From an uncultured Myxococcales bacterium (GTDB lineage: Bacteria > Myxococcota_A > UBA9042): DNA of 64,000 nucleotides. Positions within the stretch are counted from its first letter, which is position 1, and each line of letters starts with the position of its first letter. The notes beneath the pieces were generated by a model. The model searched no databases. It was not told the origin of the DNA and worked only from the letters and a program-made list of their open reading frames with translations. Position numbers and translations under genes: made by a program. The stretch spans positions 1-64,000 of the forward strand of contig CAJBNH010000138.1 in assembly GCA_903955385.1 (NCBI GenBank). Direction: 5' to 3'. Shown here one piece after another: positions 14,710 through 26,900 of this stretch.

Positions 14710-16310
14710 GGCCGGATGCCTTCTCCCACCTCGCCGTGACCGCCCAGACGCACCCGGCCGGCTATGCCTTTCACAAGTACTGGTCCCGCAAGCCCCACAA
14801 CGTCGTGCGGGCGGCACTGCAGGCGTGCGGCGTGGGTCCGGGCGAGGTGGTGCTGGACCCGTTTTGCGGCAGCGGCGTGCCCTTGAGCGAGGCGGCCGCG
14901 CTGGGTGCCACCTGCGTCGGGCTCGACGTCAATCCGGTCGCGGTGCTGCTGACCAGCGCGACCCTGCAACCGCCTGACCCAACGCGCTTTCTGGAGTTCT
15001 TCGGCGCGCTGCTGAACGAGACCGAGCGCGAATTTGCCCCCCGCTATGCCGTGGACGGCCAGCCCCTGCACCACGCCGTCCACGCCACCGTCGTCGTTTG
15101 TTCAGCGTGCCAACGGCGGGTGGCGGCAGACGAATCTGCCAAGCGCGGGCGGATCTACACCTGCCCCCACTGCACCGGTCGGCTGGCCTTCAACCTCGAA
15201 AACCTGGTCGCGACCCGCGTGGTGCGCGTGGTGCTGGCCGATGGCAACCAACGCCTGTTGGACCCTGCACACGAGGTCGCGGCCGCCAACCGCAACCAGC
15301 ACGGCGGCGTGTGCGACCAGCCCTTCGAACCCAACGCGCGCATCCTGGCCTTTCGCGGCATGCGCACCCAAGACCTTTTCACGCAACGTAATTTCGCCCT
15401 GCTGACCCAGGTGGCCGGCCGCATCGCCGACCTGCCGGCCGACGTCCGGCCCGCCGCGCGACTGACCCTGACGGCCGCCGTGGCCCAGTGCTCGCGCCTG
15501 ATTGCGTGGCGCAACGACCTGACGACCGGTGGTCCGGCGTGGACGGTACCGGGCTTCTGGGTGCCGCCGCTGCACCTGGAGATGCACCCGATCGCCCATC
15601 TGCGCGCGAGAATGCACAGGACGCACAAGGGGTTTCTGCACCTGGCCGGCATGGCGGGCCGGGGGCCACACCACAGGGTCGATGCAGGCGACGCCGCCAC
15701 CGCCCTGACGACGCTGCCGGAACGCGGTCAGGTGGCCGTCGCGTTTGTGGACCCACCCTACGGCGACTCGGTGCCGTTTCTGGAATTCTCCAGCCTGTGG
15801 AACAGCTTCCTTGGCCGCGTCCCGGATCCGGGCTTGGACTTGGCCGTCAGCAACCGCACGCGAGGCGACGGCGACTGGCCCTCGTACGGGGCCGGCATGG
15901 CGGCGGTGGCGCAAGGGCTGAAGACGGTGCTGCGGCCCGACGGCAAGGCGCTGGTCACCTTCAACAACAAGGACTTGCGGGCATGGCAAGCGCTTCTGGC
16001 GGCGCTGCAACAGGCCGGCTTCCGCTGCCAAGGGGCGTTCTACCAGCACCCGGCGGTCGTGTCGGCCAAGGCGCAACTGGCCCCGGACGGCAGCTATGTA
16101 GGCGATGTGTATAGCGTCTTTGCGCAGTCTGCCGAGGCACCGACCGACGACCTTGCCGCCGTGCACGCCGCGGTTCAGCAGGCGCTTCGGGCGGCGACAT
16201 CGCGGCCTTCGGACGAGGCCTTGGCGCGCGTCGCGATGCTGGCGGCGCTGCGTGGCAACCTCGACGCGAGGCTGTTGAGCTCGGTGCGCCTGCTGCGGGG
16301 ACCCGCTTAG
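14706..16310 (+). CDS. zinc-ribbon DNA methyltransferase, operon gene 4
   Basis: A 534-residue DNA methyltransferase resembling the zinc-ribbon adenine-specific family (COG1743-like, by eye). It starts at 14706 through a 4-base ATGA overlap with the previous stop. The N-terminus GYAFHKYWSRKPHNVVRAAL leads into motif I DPFCGSG (51-57). An inserted zinc ribbon has Cys132-x2-Cys135 and Cys153-x2-Cys156. Catalytic motif IV is DPPY (349-352), followed by the hydrophobic PFLEFSSLWNSFLGR segment and a final strand LVTFNNKDL. Members of this family occur in several phage-defence loci, which makes a defence or epigenetic role for the operon plausible but unproven. The enzyme differs clearly from its neighbour at 13447, so the pair is not a recent duplication. 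Confidence 0.85.
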   Translation: MRPDAFSHLAVTAQTHPAGYAFHKYWSRKPHNVVRAALQACGVGPGEVVLDPFCGSGVPLSEAAALGATCVGLDVNPVAVLLTSATLQPPDPTRFLEFFGALLNETEREFAPRYAVDGQPLHHAVHATVVVCSACQRRVAADESAKRGRIYTCPHCTGRLAFNLENLVATRVVRVVLADGNQRLLDPAHEVAAANRNQHGGVCDQPFEPNARILAFRGMRTQDLFTQRNFALLTQVAGRIADLPADVRPAARLTLTAAVAQCSRLIAWRNDLTTGGPAWTVPGFWVPPLHLEMHPIAHLRARMHRTHKGFLHLAGMAGRGPHHRVDAGDAATALTTLPERGQVAVAFVDPPYGDSVPFLEFSSLWNSFLGRVPDPGLDLAVSNRTRGDGDWPSYGAGMAAVAQGLKTVLRPDGKALVTFNNKDLRAWQALLAALQQAGFRCQGAFYQHPAVVSAKAQLAPDGSYVGDVYSVFAQSAEAPTDDLAAVHAAVQQALRAATSRPSDEALARVAMLAALRGNLDARLLSSVRLLRGPA

Positions 16311-16359
16311 TCCGCCGAAGACGGCTGTTACCCTCTCCCTGTTTTGGGCAAAACGCGAA

Positions 16360-16396
16360 CCGGCCCGGTGCACGCGCTGGGCGCACACCGGGCCGG
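16360..16396 (-). terminator. intrinsic terminator of the TSP3-repeat operon
   Basis: A perfect 11-bp GC stem, CCGGCCCGGTG (16360-16370) with CACCGGGCCGG (16386-16396), and a 15-nt loop. On the minus strand it is followed after a few bases by GCGTTTTGCC, a short T run, and it lies 35 bp past the stop at 16431. There is no T run on the plus side, so it mainly serves the minus-strand gene. A second tiny hairpin, GTTTTGGGCAAAAC, lies at 16341-16354. Confidence 0.7.
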
Positions 16397-16430
16397 CAGA
16401 TTCGAGCCAAGACTCAGGAAGCTCTGGACT

Positions 16431-20093
<3,663 letters not shown>

Positions 20094-20119
20094 CTCGAGA
20101 ACCTCTTTGGGGCGGAATG

Positions 20120-20731
20120 TCAAGGCATTCGCAGCGGGCGTGGCGCCGTCGCAGCCCAACCGACCGACGTGGGCAGCGGGATGGCGACGACTTCTTGGAA
20201 AGACGACTCCTGGGATGCCGCGCCGATGGCGACGTCGACGGTGCGACCGGCAAGGCCGGCAAAGCACGCCCAGGCGGGACTCTGGCGAGGGGAGGGCTGG
20301 TTCGGCGCGGCGTCGACCGGGTCCACCGCGACAAGCTGGAATCGTTCATGGCCGGCGTCGCCGGGCTGAGCGCGCTCGAAGTGCAGCACGAGCCGCTGCG
20401 GCGTCCGCGGCCCCGGACCCGCCGGCAAACATCGGTCGAGCCCGACCAGCAGGCCCGCCTGAAACTGCGCCATCGCCGCCCTTCGGCGTTGGTCGCGGTC
20501 CTGCAGCGCCGCAAGCTCTGTCGCTGTAAGGGGCGCCGCGAAACCCTGGGCACGCAGACCGTCGCGGCCCGCACGCCGTCCCTGGGCCGGGTTGCGCGAG
20601 TCCAGTTCCGGGCTGACCGCTGCCGACGGAGCGCGAGCGGGCAAGGCGGCGTCCGGACCGCTCGCCAGCCACCAGCCGCAGGCCAGTGCGAGAGCAAAGA
20701 TCCCCGCAGCAGCAATCGTGAATCGTCGCAA
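20120..20731 (-). CDS. small membrane-anchored protein, operon gene 1
   Basis: A 203-residue protein if translated from TTG 20731, which has GGGGGA five bases upstream; a longer frame to 20827 would cross the predicted promoter and palindrome and is rejected. Residues 2-22 (RRFTIAAAGIFALALACGWW) form a membrane anchor or uncleaved signal. An Ala/Arg/Pro-rich linker follows, then a compact domain (about 85-195) with two cysteines (LDRCLPAGP and WACFAGLAG) that may pair. I do not recognise the family. It is cotranscribed with the TSP3-repeat gene 26 bp downstream and may help its export or anchoring; that is inference from position. Confidence 0.6.
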   Translation of the reverse strand: MRRFTIAAAGIFALALACGWWLASGPDAALPARAPSAAVSPELDSRNPAQGRRAGRDGLRAQGFAAPLTATELAALQDRDQRRRAAMAQFQAGLLVGLDRCLPAGPGPRTPQRLVLHFERAQPGDAGHERFQLVAVDPVDAAPNQPSPRQSPAWACFAGLAGRTVDVAIGAASQESSFQEVVAIPLPTSVGWAATAPRPLRMP

Positions 20732-20820
20732 GGCATTCCCCCGTACCACCCTGCCCGGTGGCTTGCATCTGACGCGTCGATCGGCGTGAAGTCGGGCCCG
20801 TTCCAGAGCGGGACTAAATA

Positions 20821-20867
20821 GGACCAACTTGGTCCGGTTTATAAGGGCCGTTTTGGGGCGCTGTCAA
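20821..20867 (-). promoter_or_regulatory. sigma-70-type promoter with palindromic operator
   Basis: On the minus strand: -35 TTGACA (20862-20867), 18-bp spacer, -10 TATAAA (20838-20843), close to consensus. Immediately downstream, 20821-20835 is a perfect palindrome GGACCAACTTGGTCC with 7-nt arms, placed over the expected start of transcription. That geometry suits a repressor. The flanking ACTAAATAGGACC recalls Rrf2/IscR-type sites, but the regulator cannot be named. It drives 20731 and then the TSP3 gene. Confidence 0.7.
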
Positions 20868-21227
20868 TAACAATTCTTTGCCCGATCTACCGAAAAGTTT
20901 CGGCAAACCATTGCCGCCAAAAGCGAATGAACGATGGGTGTTGGCGCGGCGTTCGGCAGCGCACCAGTGCAGCAATGGACTCAAACCGTCCTAATTCGGG
21001 CGGGCAATATCGGGGAAGCGTTCGTCCGGAGCGACCGGGGCGTTGCCCAAGCATCGGAATTTGGCGGGCAGAGAGGTGCTGCCGACGTCAGCCCTCGCTG
21101 GCAACAAACCGAGGCTGCCGCAGGGCCGAAGTTCGGGCCACTGCTACCTGCGCCGGGGAATGCCGCCGAGTTGTGGGTCAGGAGTTTGGCCGACGGCACG
21201 CGCACCGTGACCGTCGCAGAGCCGGGG
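20868..21227. other. intergenic region with palindromes
   Basis: Lies between the promoter above and the stop of the 21228 gene. At 20890-20903 is CCGAAAAGTTTCGG, a perfect palindrome with 6-nt arms just upstream of the -35 box, a possible second regulator site. At 21175-21190, GGGTCAGGAGTTTGGC is a lone family-C REP half-site, 38 bp past the end of the 21228 gene. No frame here looks coding. Confidence 0.45.
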
Positions 21228-24200
21228 CTACAGCATCTTGATCGTGACCTTGCCGACGCTCGCATTTGCCGAGGCCGAGTTGGTCGGGTTCGCGCCGGTG
21301 TTGTACGACCCGCCACCGCCACCGCTGGTGTGTCCAGAGTACGTGCCGGCCTGCCCGCCGCTGTAGCCGCCGCCGCCGCCCGAGCGACAGACGTTGTCGG
21401 TGCCGATGCCGCCGCCGCCGCCGAACCCGCCGTCACCGGTGGGGTTCTGACCACCCGCCTTGCCGCCAGCCCCGCCGTTGACGAAGGACTTGCCACCGCC
21501 GACACCCGACAGGTTGCCGGTGGTGCCGTCGCCCAGCAGGCCGCCACCGCCAGAGCCGTAGCCATCGCCACCGGACTTGCCGCCGCCCTGGCCGTTCACG
21601 CCACCGCCGGCACCTGAGGTGCTGCCACCGCTCTGGTCCGCGCTGCCTCCATAGAAGGTGGTGGCGCCGTAGCCCAAGCCGCCGCCGCCACCCGCGACGA
21701 TCAAGGGGGTGTTGTCGGCCCGCGTCACAAAGGACCCACCGCCGCCACCGCCGCCAAAGTAGTTCGGTCCGGAGGAAGCGTTTTGGTCCAACCCCACCTG
21801 ACCGACCAGAATCTTCAGCTGGACCCCTGCCGCCAGGTTAAGGTCCCCGGCAATGCTGGCCCCGGGGCCGCCGTTGTAGCCACCCTTGGCGCCCAACGCC
21901 TCGATGCGGTAGATGCCGGTGGTGGGGACCGTCCACAGCTGGATGCCCGACGCCACCGACACCTTCCCATTCAGGGGGTTGCTTGGCGGATAGGCGGCGT
22001 CGCACTGGGCCTGGTTGGGTCCGGTCGACCCGGTGGCGCCGCAGGTGGTGAACGTCACGTCGGGCTTCTGCACCAGATCGCACTTGCCCGAAATGCACCA
22101 CTTGCCGCCGCCGCAGTCGGTCTGGTTGGCGACGACCTGATTCTGGCACCCGGTCAGGGACTGGCAGGTGTCTGTCGTGCAGGGGTTGAGGTCGTCGCAA
22201 GACAGCGCCGAGCCCTGACAAAACTTGCCCAAGCACGCATCGTTCGCGGTGCAGGCATTGCCGTCGTTGCAGTTGGCCGAGTTGGGCGCAAACGAGCACC
22301 CAAGCGTCAGGTTGCAGACGTCGTCGGTGCAGGGGTTGCCGTCGTTGCAGACCTTGGGCTTGCCGGGGGCGCACTTGCTGGCGGCGCAGGCATCCCCCTC
22401 GGTGCACGGCGCGCCGTCATCGCAGGGCGCGGTGTTGGCGACGTGCAGGCAGCCCTTCACCGCGTCACAGCTGTCGTCGGTGCAGACGTTGCCGTCGCTG
22501 CAGTTGCCGGCCGTGCCGCCGGTGCACTTGCCGGTCGCGCACACATCGTTCTCGGTGCAGGCGTTGCCGTCCTGGCAGGGCAGTTGGTTGGGGAAGTTCT
22601 TGCAGCCGCTGGCAGGCAAACACGAGTCGGTGGTGCACGCGTTGTTGTCGTCGCAGCTCTTGGCCTGACCGCCCAAGCACTTGCCGCCCAGGCACTGGTC
22701 GTAGTTGGTGCAGGCGTTGCCGTCGCTGCACGCTCCGACGGCGGGGGAGGTCGTGCAGCCGACCTTGGGGTCGCAAGCATCCGTCGTGCAAGGGTTCTTG
22801 TCGTCGCAGTTCAGCGCCGTGCCGAAGCAGGTCTTGCCCACGCAAGCGTCCGGCCCCGTGCAGATGTTGCCGTCGTCGCACGCGCCGCTGGCGGCTACGT
22901 TGGTGCAGCCGGTCGCCGGACTGCACGCGTCGGTCGTGCAGCTATTGCCGTCATCGCAGTTCTTGGGCTGTCCGCCTTGGCACTTGCCTCCGCTGCACGC
23001 CTCGTCGGTCGTGCACGCCGTGCCGTCGTCGCACGGACCAGCGGCCGCGCTTTGGGTGCAGCCGACCTTGGAGTCGCACTCGTCCTGTGTGCAAGGGTTC
23101 TGGTCGTCGCAGATCCGCGGGCTGCCCATGCACGTCTTGGCGATGCAGCCGTCGTTGACAGAGCACGCATCACCATCGTCGCAAACCCCCGTCGCCGAGG
23201 CCGTCTGGCAGCCCTTGACCGGGTCGCACGTGTCCACCGTGCAAACGTTGCCGTCGTTGCAGGACTTGGCCGCGCCCGAGGCACAACTGCCGGCCTTGCA
23301 GACATCGTCGCCGGTGCAAGCGTTGCCGTCGGAGCACGGGGCCTGGTTGGCTGCATGCACGCAACTACCCTTGCCGTCGCAGTTATCGTCGGTGCAAGGG
23401 TTGCCGTCGTCACAGCTCTGACTGCCCACGCCCTTGCACACCCCGTCCTTGCAGGTGTCGTCGACGGTGCACGCACTGCCGTCGTCGCACGGCACGGTGT
23501 TGGGCTTGGTGGTGCAGCCGCTGGCGGGCAGGCAAAGGTCGTCCGTGCAGGGATTGCCGTCCGAGCAGGCCTTGGCCACGCCGGGCTTGCAGTTGCCGCT
23601 GGCGCACGTGTCATCGACCGTACAGGCGTTGCCATCGGAACAGCCGCCCGTGCGCGCCGCGTGCACACACTTGCCCTGAGCATCGCAGGAGTCGTCGGTG
23701 CAAGCCTTGCCGTCGTCACAGCCGGAGGCGATCCCCTTGCAGACCATGTCGTCGCAGACGTCGCCAATCGTACAAGTGCTGCCGTCGTCGCAGGGCTGGG
23801 TATTCGCAAGGTGTTCGCAGCCGCCGGCCCCCTGACAGGCGTCGTCGGTGCAGGGATTGCCGTCGTCGCACGACACCGGAGCGCCGGCCTTGCAGATGCC
23901 GCCGGAGCACGCATCCTGGGTGGTGCAGGGGTTGAAGTCGTCGCAGGCCAAGGCATTCGGCGTCTTGACGCAGCCTGCGACCGGATCGCAGCTGTCGGTC
24001 GTGCACTCGTTCTGGTCGTCGCAGTCGATGGGCTGACCGATGCACGCGCCGTCGGCACAGCTGCTGGTCAGGGTGCAGGCATCGCCGTCGTCACAGTTGC
24101 CCCCGACGGCTGCGTGGGCGCAACCCTGCCCGGGCTGGCACGTGTCCGCGGTGCAAGGGGTGCCGTCGTCGCAGGTTGCAGCGGCCTCGTACCCCCCGCC

Positions 24201-25043
24201 GTCGGCCTTGCATCCGAACCAGCCACTGGCGGCACAGGCTCCCCCTGAGCACAGGGCGGGGCGGCAGTCGTGACTGGCGTCACAGAACTGCCCAGTGGGA
24301 CAGTCCGCGGTGATGTTGCAGTCGACGCAGGTCCCCGACGTCTTGTCGCACACGCCCGTGCAGTCCTTGCTGGTCTTGCAGGGGGTCGCAGGCACGCACG
24401 CGTGGTCCTGACAGGCATGGGCGGTCGGGCAGTCGTCGGTTACGTTGCAGTCGACGCAACCGCCTTGGTCGCCGCAGACCAGACCCGCGGCCTTGCACTC
24501 CTTGTCCGAAGCACACGGAGGCACTGGCAAGCACACGTGGTCGCGGCAAACCGCAGCTGTTCCGCAGTCTTGGGTGGTAAGGCACCCCACACAGGCACGG
24601 GTCGCAGGCTCGCAGACGCCAGTCACGCACGGAGTCTTGGCGTCGCAGGGCATGGCCGGCGCCGACACAATCGGCACATCGGCAGCGTCGGCAACGTCGG
24701 CGACATCGACCACGTCAGCGCCCTCTGTGGCATCCAGAGCATCCAGACCATCGGTGTTGTTCGTGGCTTCCGTGACGTCGGCAACTTCGGAGTCATCAGG
24801 GCCAACGGGGATGTCGGGGTTGGCCGCGGCGTCGGTCGCGCCGCTGTCGCCAGAGGGGACCCCTTGATCGAGTTGGACTCCCAAGTCGTCGAGCACGGCG
24901 TCGGCCACCGAGTCGACGGCCTCACCGCTGACTGCCACGTTGTCGCAGGCGCCCATCGCCACCGCCAGGACACCGACGCACGCAAGGTGGGTCAGTCGAC
25001 GGAACGCAGACAGATGCACTGAAATGCTGAGTGTTTTGCCCAT
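21228..25043 (-). CDS. giant cysteine-rich lipoprotein with glycine-rich C-domain
   Basis: A 1271-residue lipoprotein. Start at 25043 with CGGAG six bases upstream; lipobox AMGAC (Cys33), then an acidic Asp/Ala/Val linker to about residue 130. Next come short Cys-rich segments and then roughly 30 modules of the CDDGNxCTxDxC type (to about residue 970). Two module types alternate: one with a short D-x-C-x-x-G-x-C spacing, the other with NPCTxDxCDxxxGC. After a linker, residues about 1060-1271 are extremely glycine-rich (FGGGGGGGSF, GGGGGLGYGA, GGGGGYSGG) within a beta-rich frame ending SVGKVTIKML, like the glycine-rich ligand-binding domain of animal ALK-type receptors. It is probably a long disulfide-stabilised stalk with a terminal binding domain on the surface. 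Function unknown. Confidence 0.85.
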   Translation of the reverse strand: MGKTLSISVHLSAFRRLTHLACVGVLAVAMGACDNVAVSGEAVDSVADAVLDDLGVQLDQGVPSGDSGATDAAANPDIPVGPDDSEVADVTEATNNTDGLDALDATEGADVVDVADVADAADVPIVSAPAMPCDAKTPCVTGVCEPATRACVGCLTTQDCGTAAVCRDHVCLPVPPCASDKECKAAGLVCGDQGGCVDCNVTDDCPTAHACQDHACVPATPCKTSKDCTGVCDKTSGTCVDCNITADCPTGQFCDASHDCRPALCSGGACAASGWFGCKADGGGYEAAATCDDGTPCTADTCQPGQGCAHAAVGGNCDDGDACTLTSSCADGACIGQPIDCDDQNECTTDSCDPVAGCVKTPNALACDDFNPCTTQDACSGGICKAGAPVSCDDGNPCTDDACQGAGGCEHLANTQPCDDGSTCTIGDVCDDMVCKGIASGCDDGKACTDDSCDAQGKCVHAARTGGCSDGNACTVDDTCASGNCKPGVAKACSDGNPCTDDLCLPASGCTTKPNTVPCDDGSACTVDDTCKDGVCKGVGSQSCDDGNPCTDDNCDGKGSCVHAANQAPCSDGNACTGDDVCKAGSCASGAAKSCNDGNVCTVDTCDPVKGCQTASATGVCDDGDACSVNDGCIAKTCMGSPRICDDQNPCTQDECDSKVGCTQSAAAGPCDDGTACTTDEACSGGKCQGGQPKNCDDGNSCTTDACSPATGCTNVAASGACDDGNICTGPDACVGKTCFGTALNCDDKNPCTTDACDPKVGCTTSPAVGACSDGNACTNYDQCLGGKCLGGQAKSCDDNNACTTDSCLPASGCKNFPNQLPCQDGNACTENDVCATGKCTGGTAGNCSDGNVCTDDSCDAVKGCLHVANTAPCDDGAPCTEGDACAASKCAPGKPKVCNDGNPCTDDVCNLTLGCSFAPNSANCNDGNACTANDACLGKFCQGSALSCDDLNPCTTDTCQSLTGCQNQVVANQTDCGGGKWCISGKCDLVQKPDVTFTTCGATGSTGPNQAQCDAAYPPSNPLNGKVSVASGIQLWTVPTTGIYRIEALGAKGGYNGGPGASIAGDLNLAAGVQLKILVGQVGLDQNASSGPNYFGGGGGGGSFVTRADNTPLIVAGGGGGLGYGATTFYGGSADQSGGSTSGAGGGVNGQGGGKSGGDGYGSGGGGLLGDGTTGNLSGVGGGKSFVNGGAGGKAGGQNPTGDGGFGGGGGIGTDNVCRSGGGGGYSGGQAGTYSGHTSGGGGGSYNTGANPTNSASANASVGKVTIKML
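22130..24190 (-). repeat. array of CDDGNxCT modules
   Basis: In-frame tandem modules of about 25-26 codons in the 21228 gene. The plus strand shows recurrent TTGCCGTCGTCGCA cores. Alternation of two module types gives a higher-order period of about 150 bp. Boundaries are approximate. Confidence 0.75.
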
Positions 25044-25239
25044 CCGCCGCTCCGACGCCCCCCCGGACGCACACACCTTCTGCATGTACGCTGGCCCGGG
25101 GGACGCGTCAAGGCGACGATGGTCAACCCGCTCCGCCACTTGCGTCTTGCCGCTGCCGGGTGCCCCCTGTAGCCTGCCGCGCTTGGCCGGGTCCCCCCCC
25201 CCGGAGACTTGTCGGCCTCAGCCCTGGACGAGGAACCGC

Positions 25240-26610
25240 ATGGCCCACCCTGCCCCCACCGCTTCGCCCGCCATCCCTGAGCTCGGGGTGCCCCGCAGCC
25301 GCATCGTCATCGCGAGCATGGTTGGCACCACGATTGAGTTCTACGACTTCTACATCTACGCGACTGCCGCCGTGTCGGTGTTTCCTTTGCTGTTCTTCAC
25401 GAAAGGCGACCCGGGAGCCGCACTGCTCGCGTCGATGGCGACGTTCGGCGCGGCGTTCGTGGCGCGACCGGTCGGCTCGGTGCTGTTCGGCCACTTCGGC
25501 GACCGAATCGGCCGCAAGGCGACGCTGGTCGGCTCGCTGCTGACGATGGGCATCGCCACTTTCCTGATCGGCCTGCTGCCCACCTTTCTGCAAGTCGGCC
25601 TGCTGGCGCCCACGCTGCTGACGATCCTCAGGTTCTGTCAAGGGTTGGGTCTGGGCGGCGAGTGGTCGGGGGCGGCCCTGCTCGTCACGGAGACGGCGGA
25701 AGAGGGCAAGCGCGCTTGGGCCGCCATGTGGCCGCAGCTGGGTGCGCCTTTCGGCTTCCTGCTGGCCAATGGCTTCTTTCTGCTGCTCACCGTGCTGTTC
25801 AACTACGACTCGGCGCAGGCGCAGCAGCAAAGCGAGTTTCTGGCTTGGGGCTGGCGGATCCCGTTTCTGGTGTCGATGGCCCTCGTGCTGGTCGGGCTTT
25901 ACATGCGCCTCAAGCTCGAAGAGACCCCTGTGTTCGCCCGTGCCGTCGCACGCGGGCAGAAGGTCGACACCCCGGTCGCCGTCGTGTTTCGCGAGCACTC
26001 CAAGGCCTTGGTGTTGGGCACGTTCATCATGCTCGCCACTTACGTGCTGTTCTACCTGATGACGACCTGGATCCTGTCCTACGCCATCGGCGCGACGGGG
26101 CTGGGCTTCCTGGGGATTGGCTATCGCGACTTCTTGGTGCTGCAGCTGGTCGCCGTGCTGCTGTTCGCCGCCATGACGCCCGTGTCGGGGTGGCTGGCCG
26201 ACCGCTATGGCCGACGCTCGGTTCTGCTGATCGTGACCGCGGCCATCTTCCTGTTCGGCCTAACGTTTCGCGTGTTTCTGGACCCGGGGGTGATGGGTGT
26301 CGGCGCCCAGGCCAACGACGGCTTGATGCTCGTGTTCCTGTGCATCGGCATGACGCTGATGGGTCTGTCGTTTGGGCCGATGTCCGCGATCCTGCCCGAG
26401 CTGTTTCCCACGCACGTTCGCTACACCGGCTCTGGCATCGCCTACAACGTATCGTCGATCCTCGGTGCCGCGCTGACGCCGTTCGCCGCTGTCTGGCTGG
26501 CGCGCACCCACGGCGTAGGGTCGGTGGGTCTGTACCTCTCGGCCCTGTCCCTGCTGACACTTACGGCGCTGTGGGTGTCGAAGGAAACGCGCGACGCTGG
26601 CTTGGAGTAG
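25240..26610 (+). CDS. MFS transporter, metabolite:H+ symporter (MHS) type
   Basis: A 456-residue inner-membrane transporter with about 12 membrane helices. ATG 25240 has GAGGA five bases upstream; upstream in-frame sequence is not transporter-like. The N-terminus VIASMVGTTIEFYDFYIYAT is the typical MHS first helix (ShiA, ProP, KgtP group). Both copies of the MFS loop motif are visible: GHFGDRIGRK between helices 2 and 3 and GWLADRYGRR between helices 8 and 9. FCQGLGLGGEWSGAALL is the conserved helix 4. Later PELFPTHVRYTGSGIAYN before helix 11 is also family-typical. It probably imports an organic acid or betaine-like solute with protons; the substrate cannot be told. It is divergent from the 25043 gene (196 bp between) and otherwise stands alone. 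Confidence 0.92.
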   Translation: MAHPAPTASPAIPELGVPRSRIVIASMVGTTIEFYDFYIYATAAVSVFPLLFFTKGDPGAALLASMATFGAAFVARPVGSVLFGHFGDRIGRKATLVGSLLTMGIATFLIGLLPTFLQVGLLAPTLLTILRFCQGLGLGGEWSGAALLVTETAEEGKRAWAAMWPQLGAPFGFLLANGFFLLLTVLFNYDSAQAQQQSEFLAWGWRIPFLVSMALVLVGLYMRLKLEETPVFARAVARGQKVDTPVAVVFREHSKALVLGTFIMLATYVLFYLMTTWILSYAIGATGLGFLGIGYRDFLVLQLVAVLLFAAMTPVSGWLADRYGRRSVLLIVTAAIFLFGLTFRVFLDPGVMGVGAQANDGLMLVFLCIGMTLMGLSFGPMSAILPELFPTHVRYTGSGIAYNVSSILGAALTPFAAVWLARTHGVGSVGLYLSALSLLTLTALWVSKETRDAGLE

Positions 26611-26900
26611 CGCTGGGGCTTGCCGCGCACCTCTGCCCCAAACGGCGTCTTCGGTCGGCTGGCTGGATCCCCCGTGGACCAAGTCGAGCTCCAGCCCCCA
26701 CCCCGACCGACCAGGCCTCACGCCGGGAAAGACGGGCGCGGATGCCGTAGAAATATCAAGTAGTATCGAGCTATTGGAGTGGTTGACCGAGTTCGTGCCC
26801 CGGCGCACACTCAATGACTGACGCCCGGCATGGACCGCCTTTGGGGTCGGTTCTGCGGCGGGCGAAGGTGCAGCGACGACTGCAACCCAAGGAGCCCCTG
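26611..26900. other. intergenic region with an AT-rich segment
   Basis: 290 bp between plus-strand genes. An AT-rich patch at about 26748-26800 (AAATATCAAGTAGTATCGAG, then a TTGACC further on) stands out from the GC-rich background and probably holds the promoter of the 26901 three-gene unit. No hexamer pair is clear enough to call. Confidence 0.35.

Noticed and set aside
13447-16310. A classical restriction-modification system
   Set aside because: Two methyltransferases are present but no nuclease, helicase or specificity subunit is visible in the operon or next to it.
22130-24190. Regularly spaced TTGCCGTCGTCGCA words resembling a CRISPR array
   Set aside because: The repeats are in frame with 25-26-codon protein modules, spacers are themselves conserved coding sequence, and no cas genes are near.
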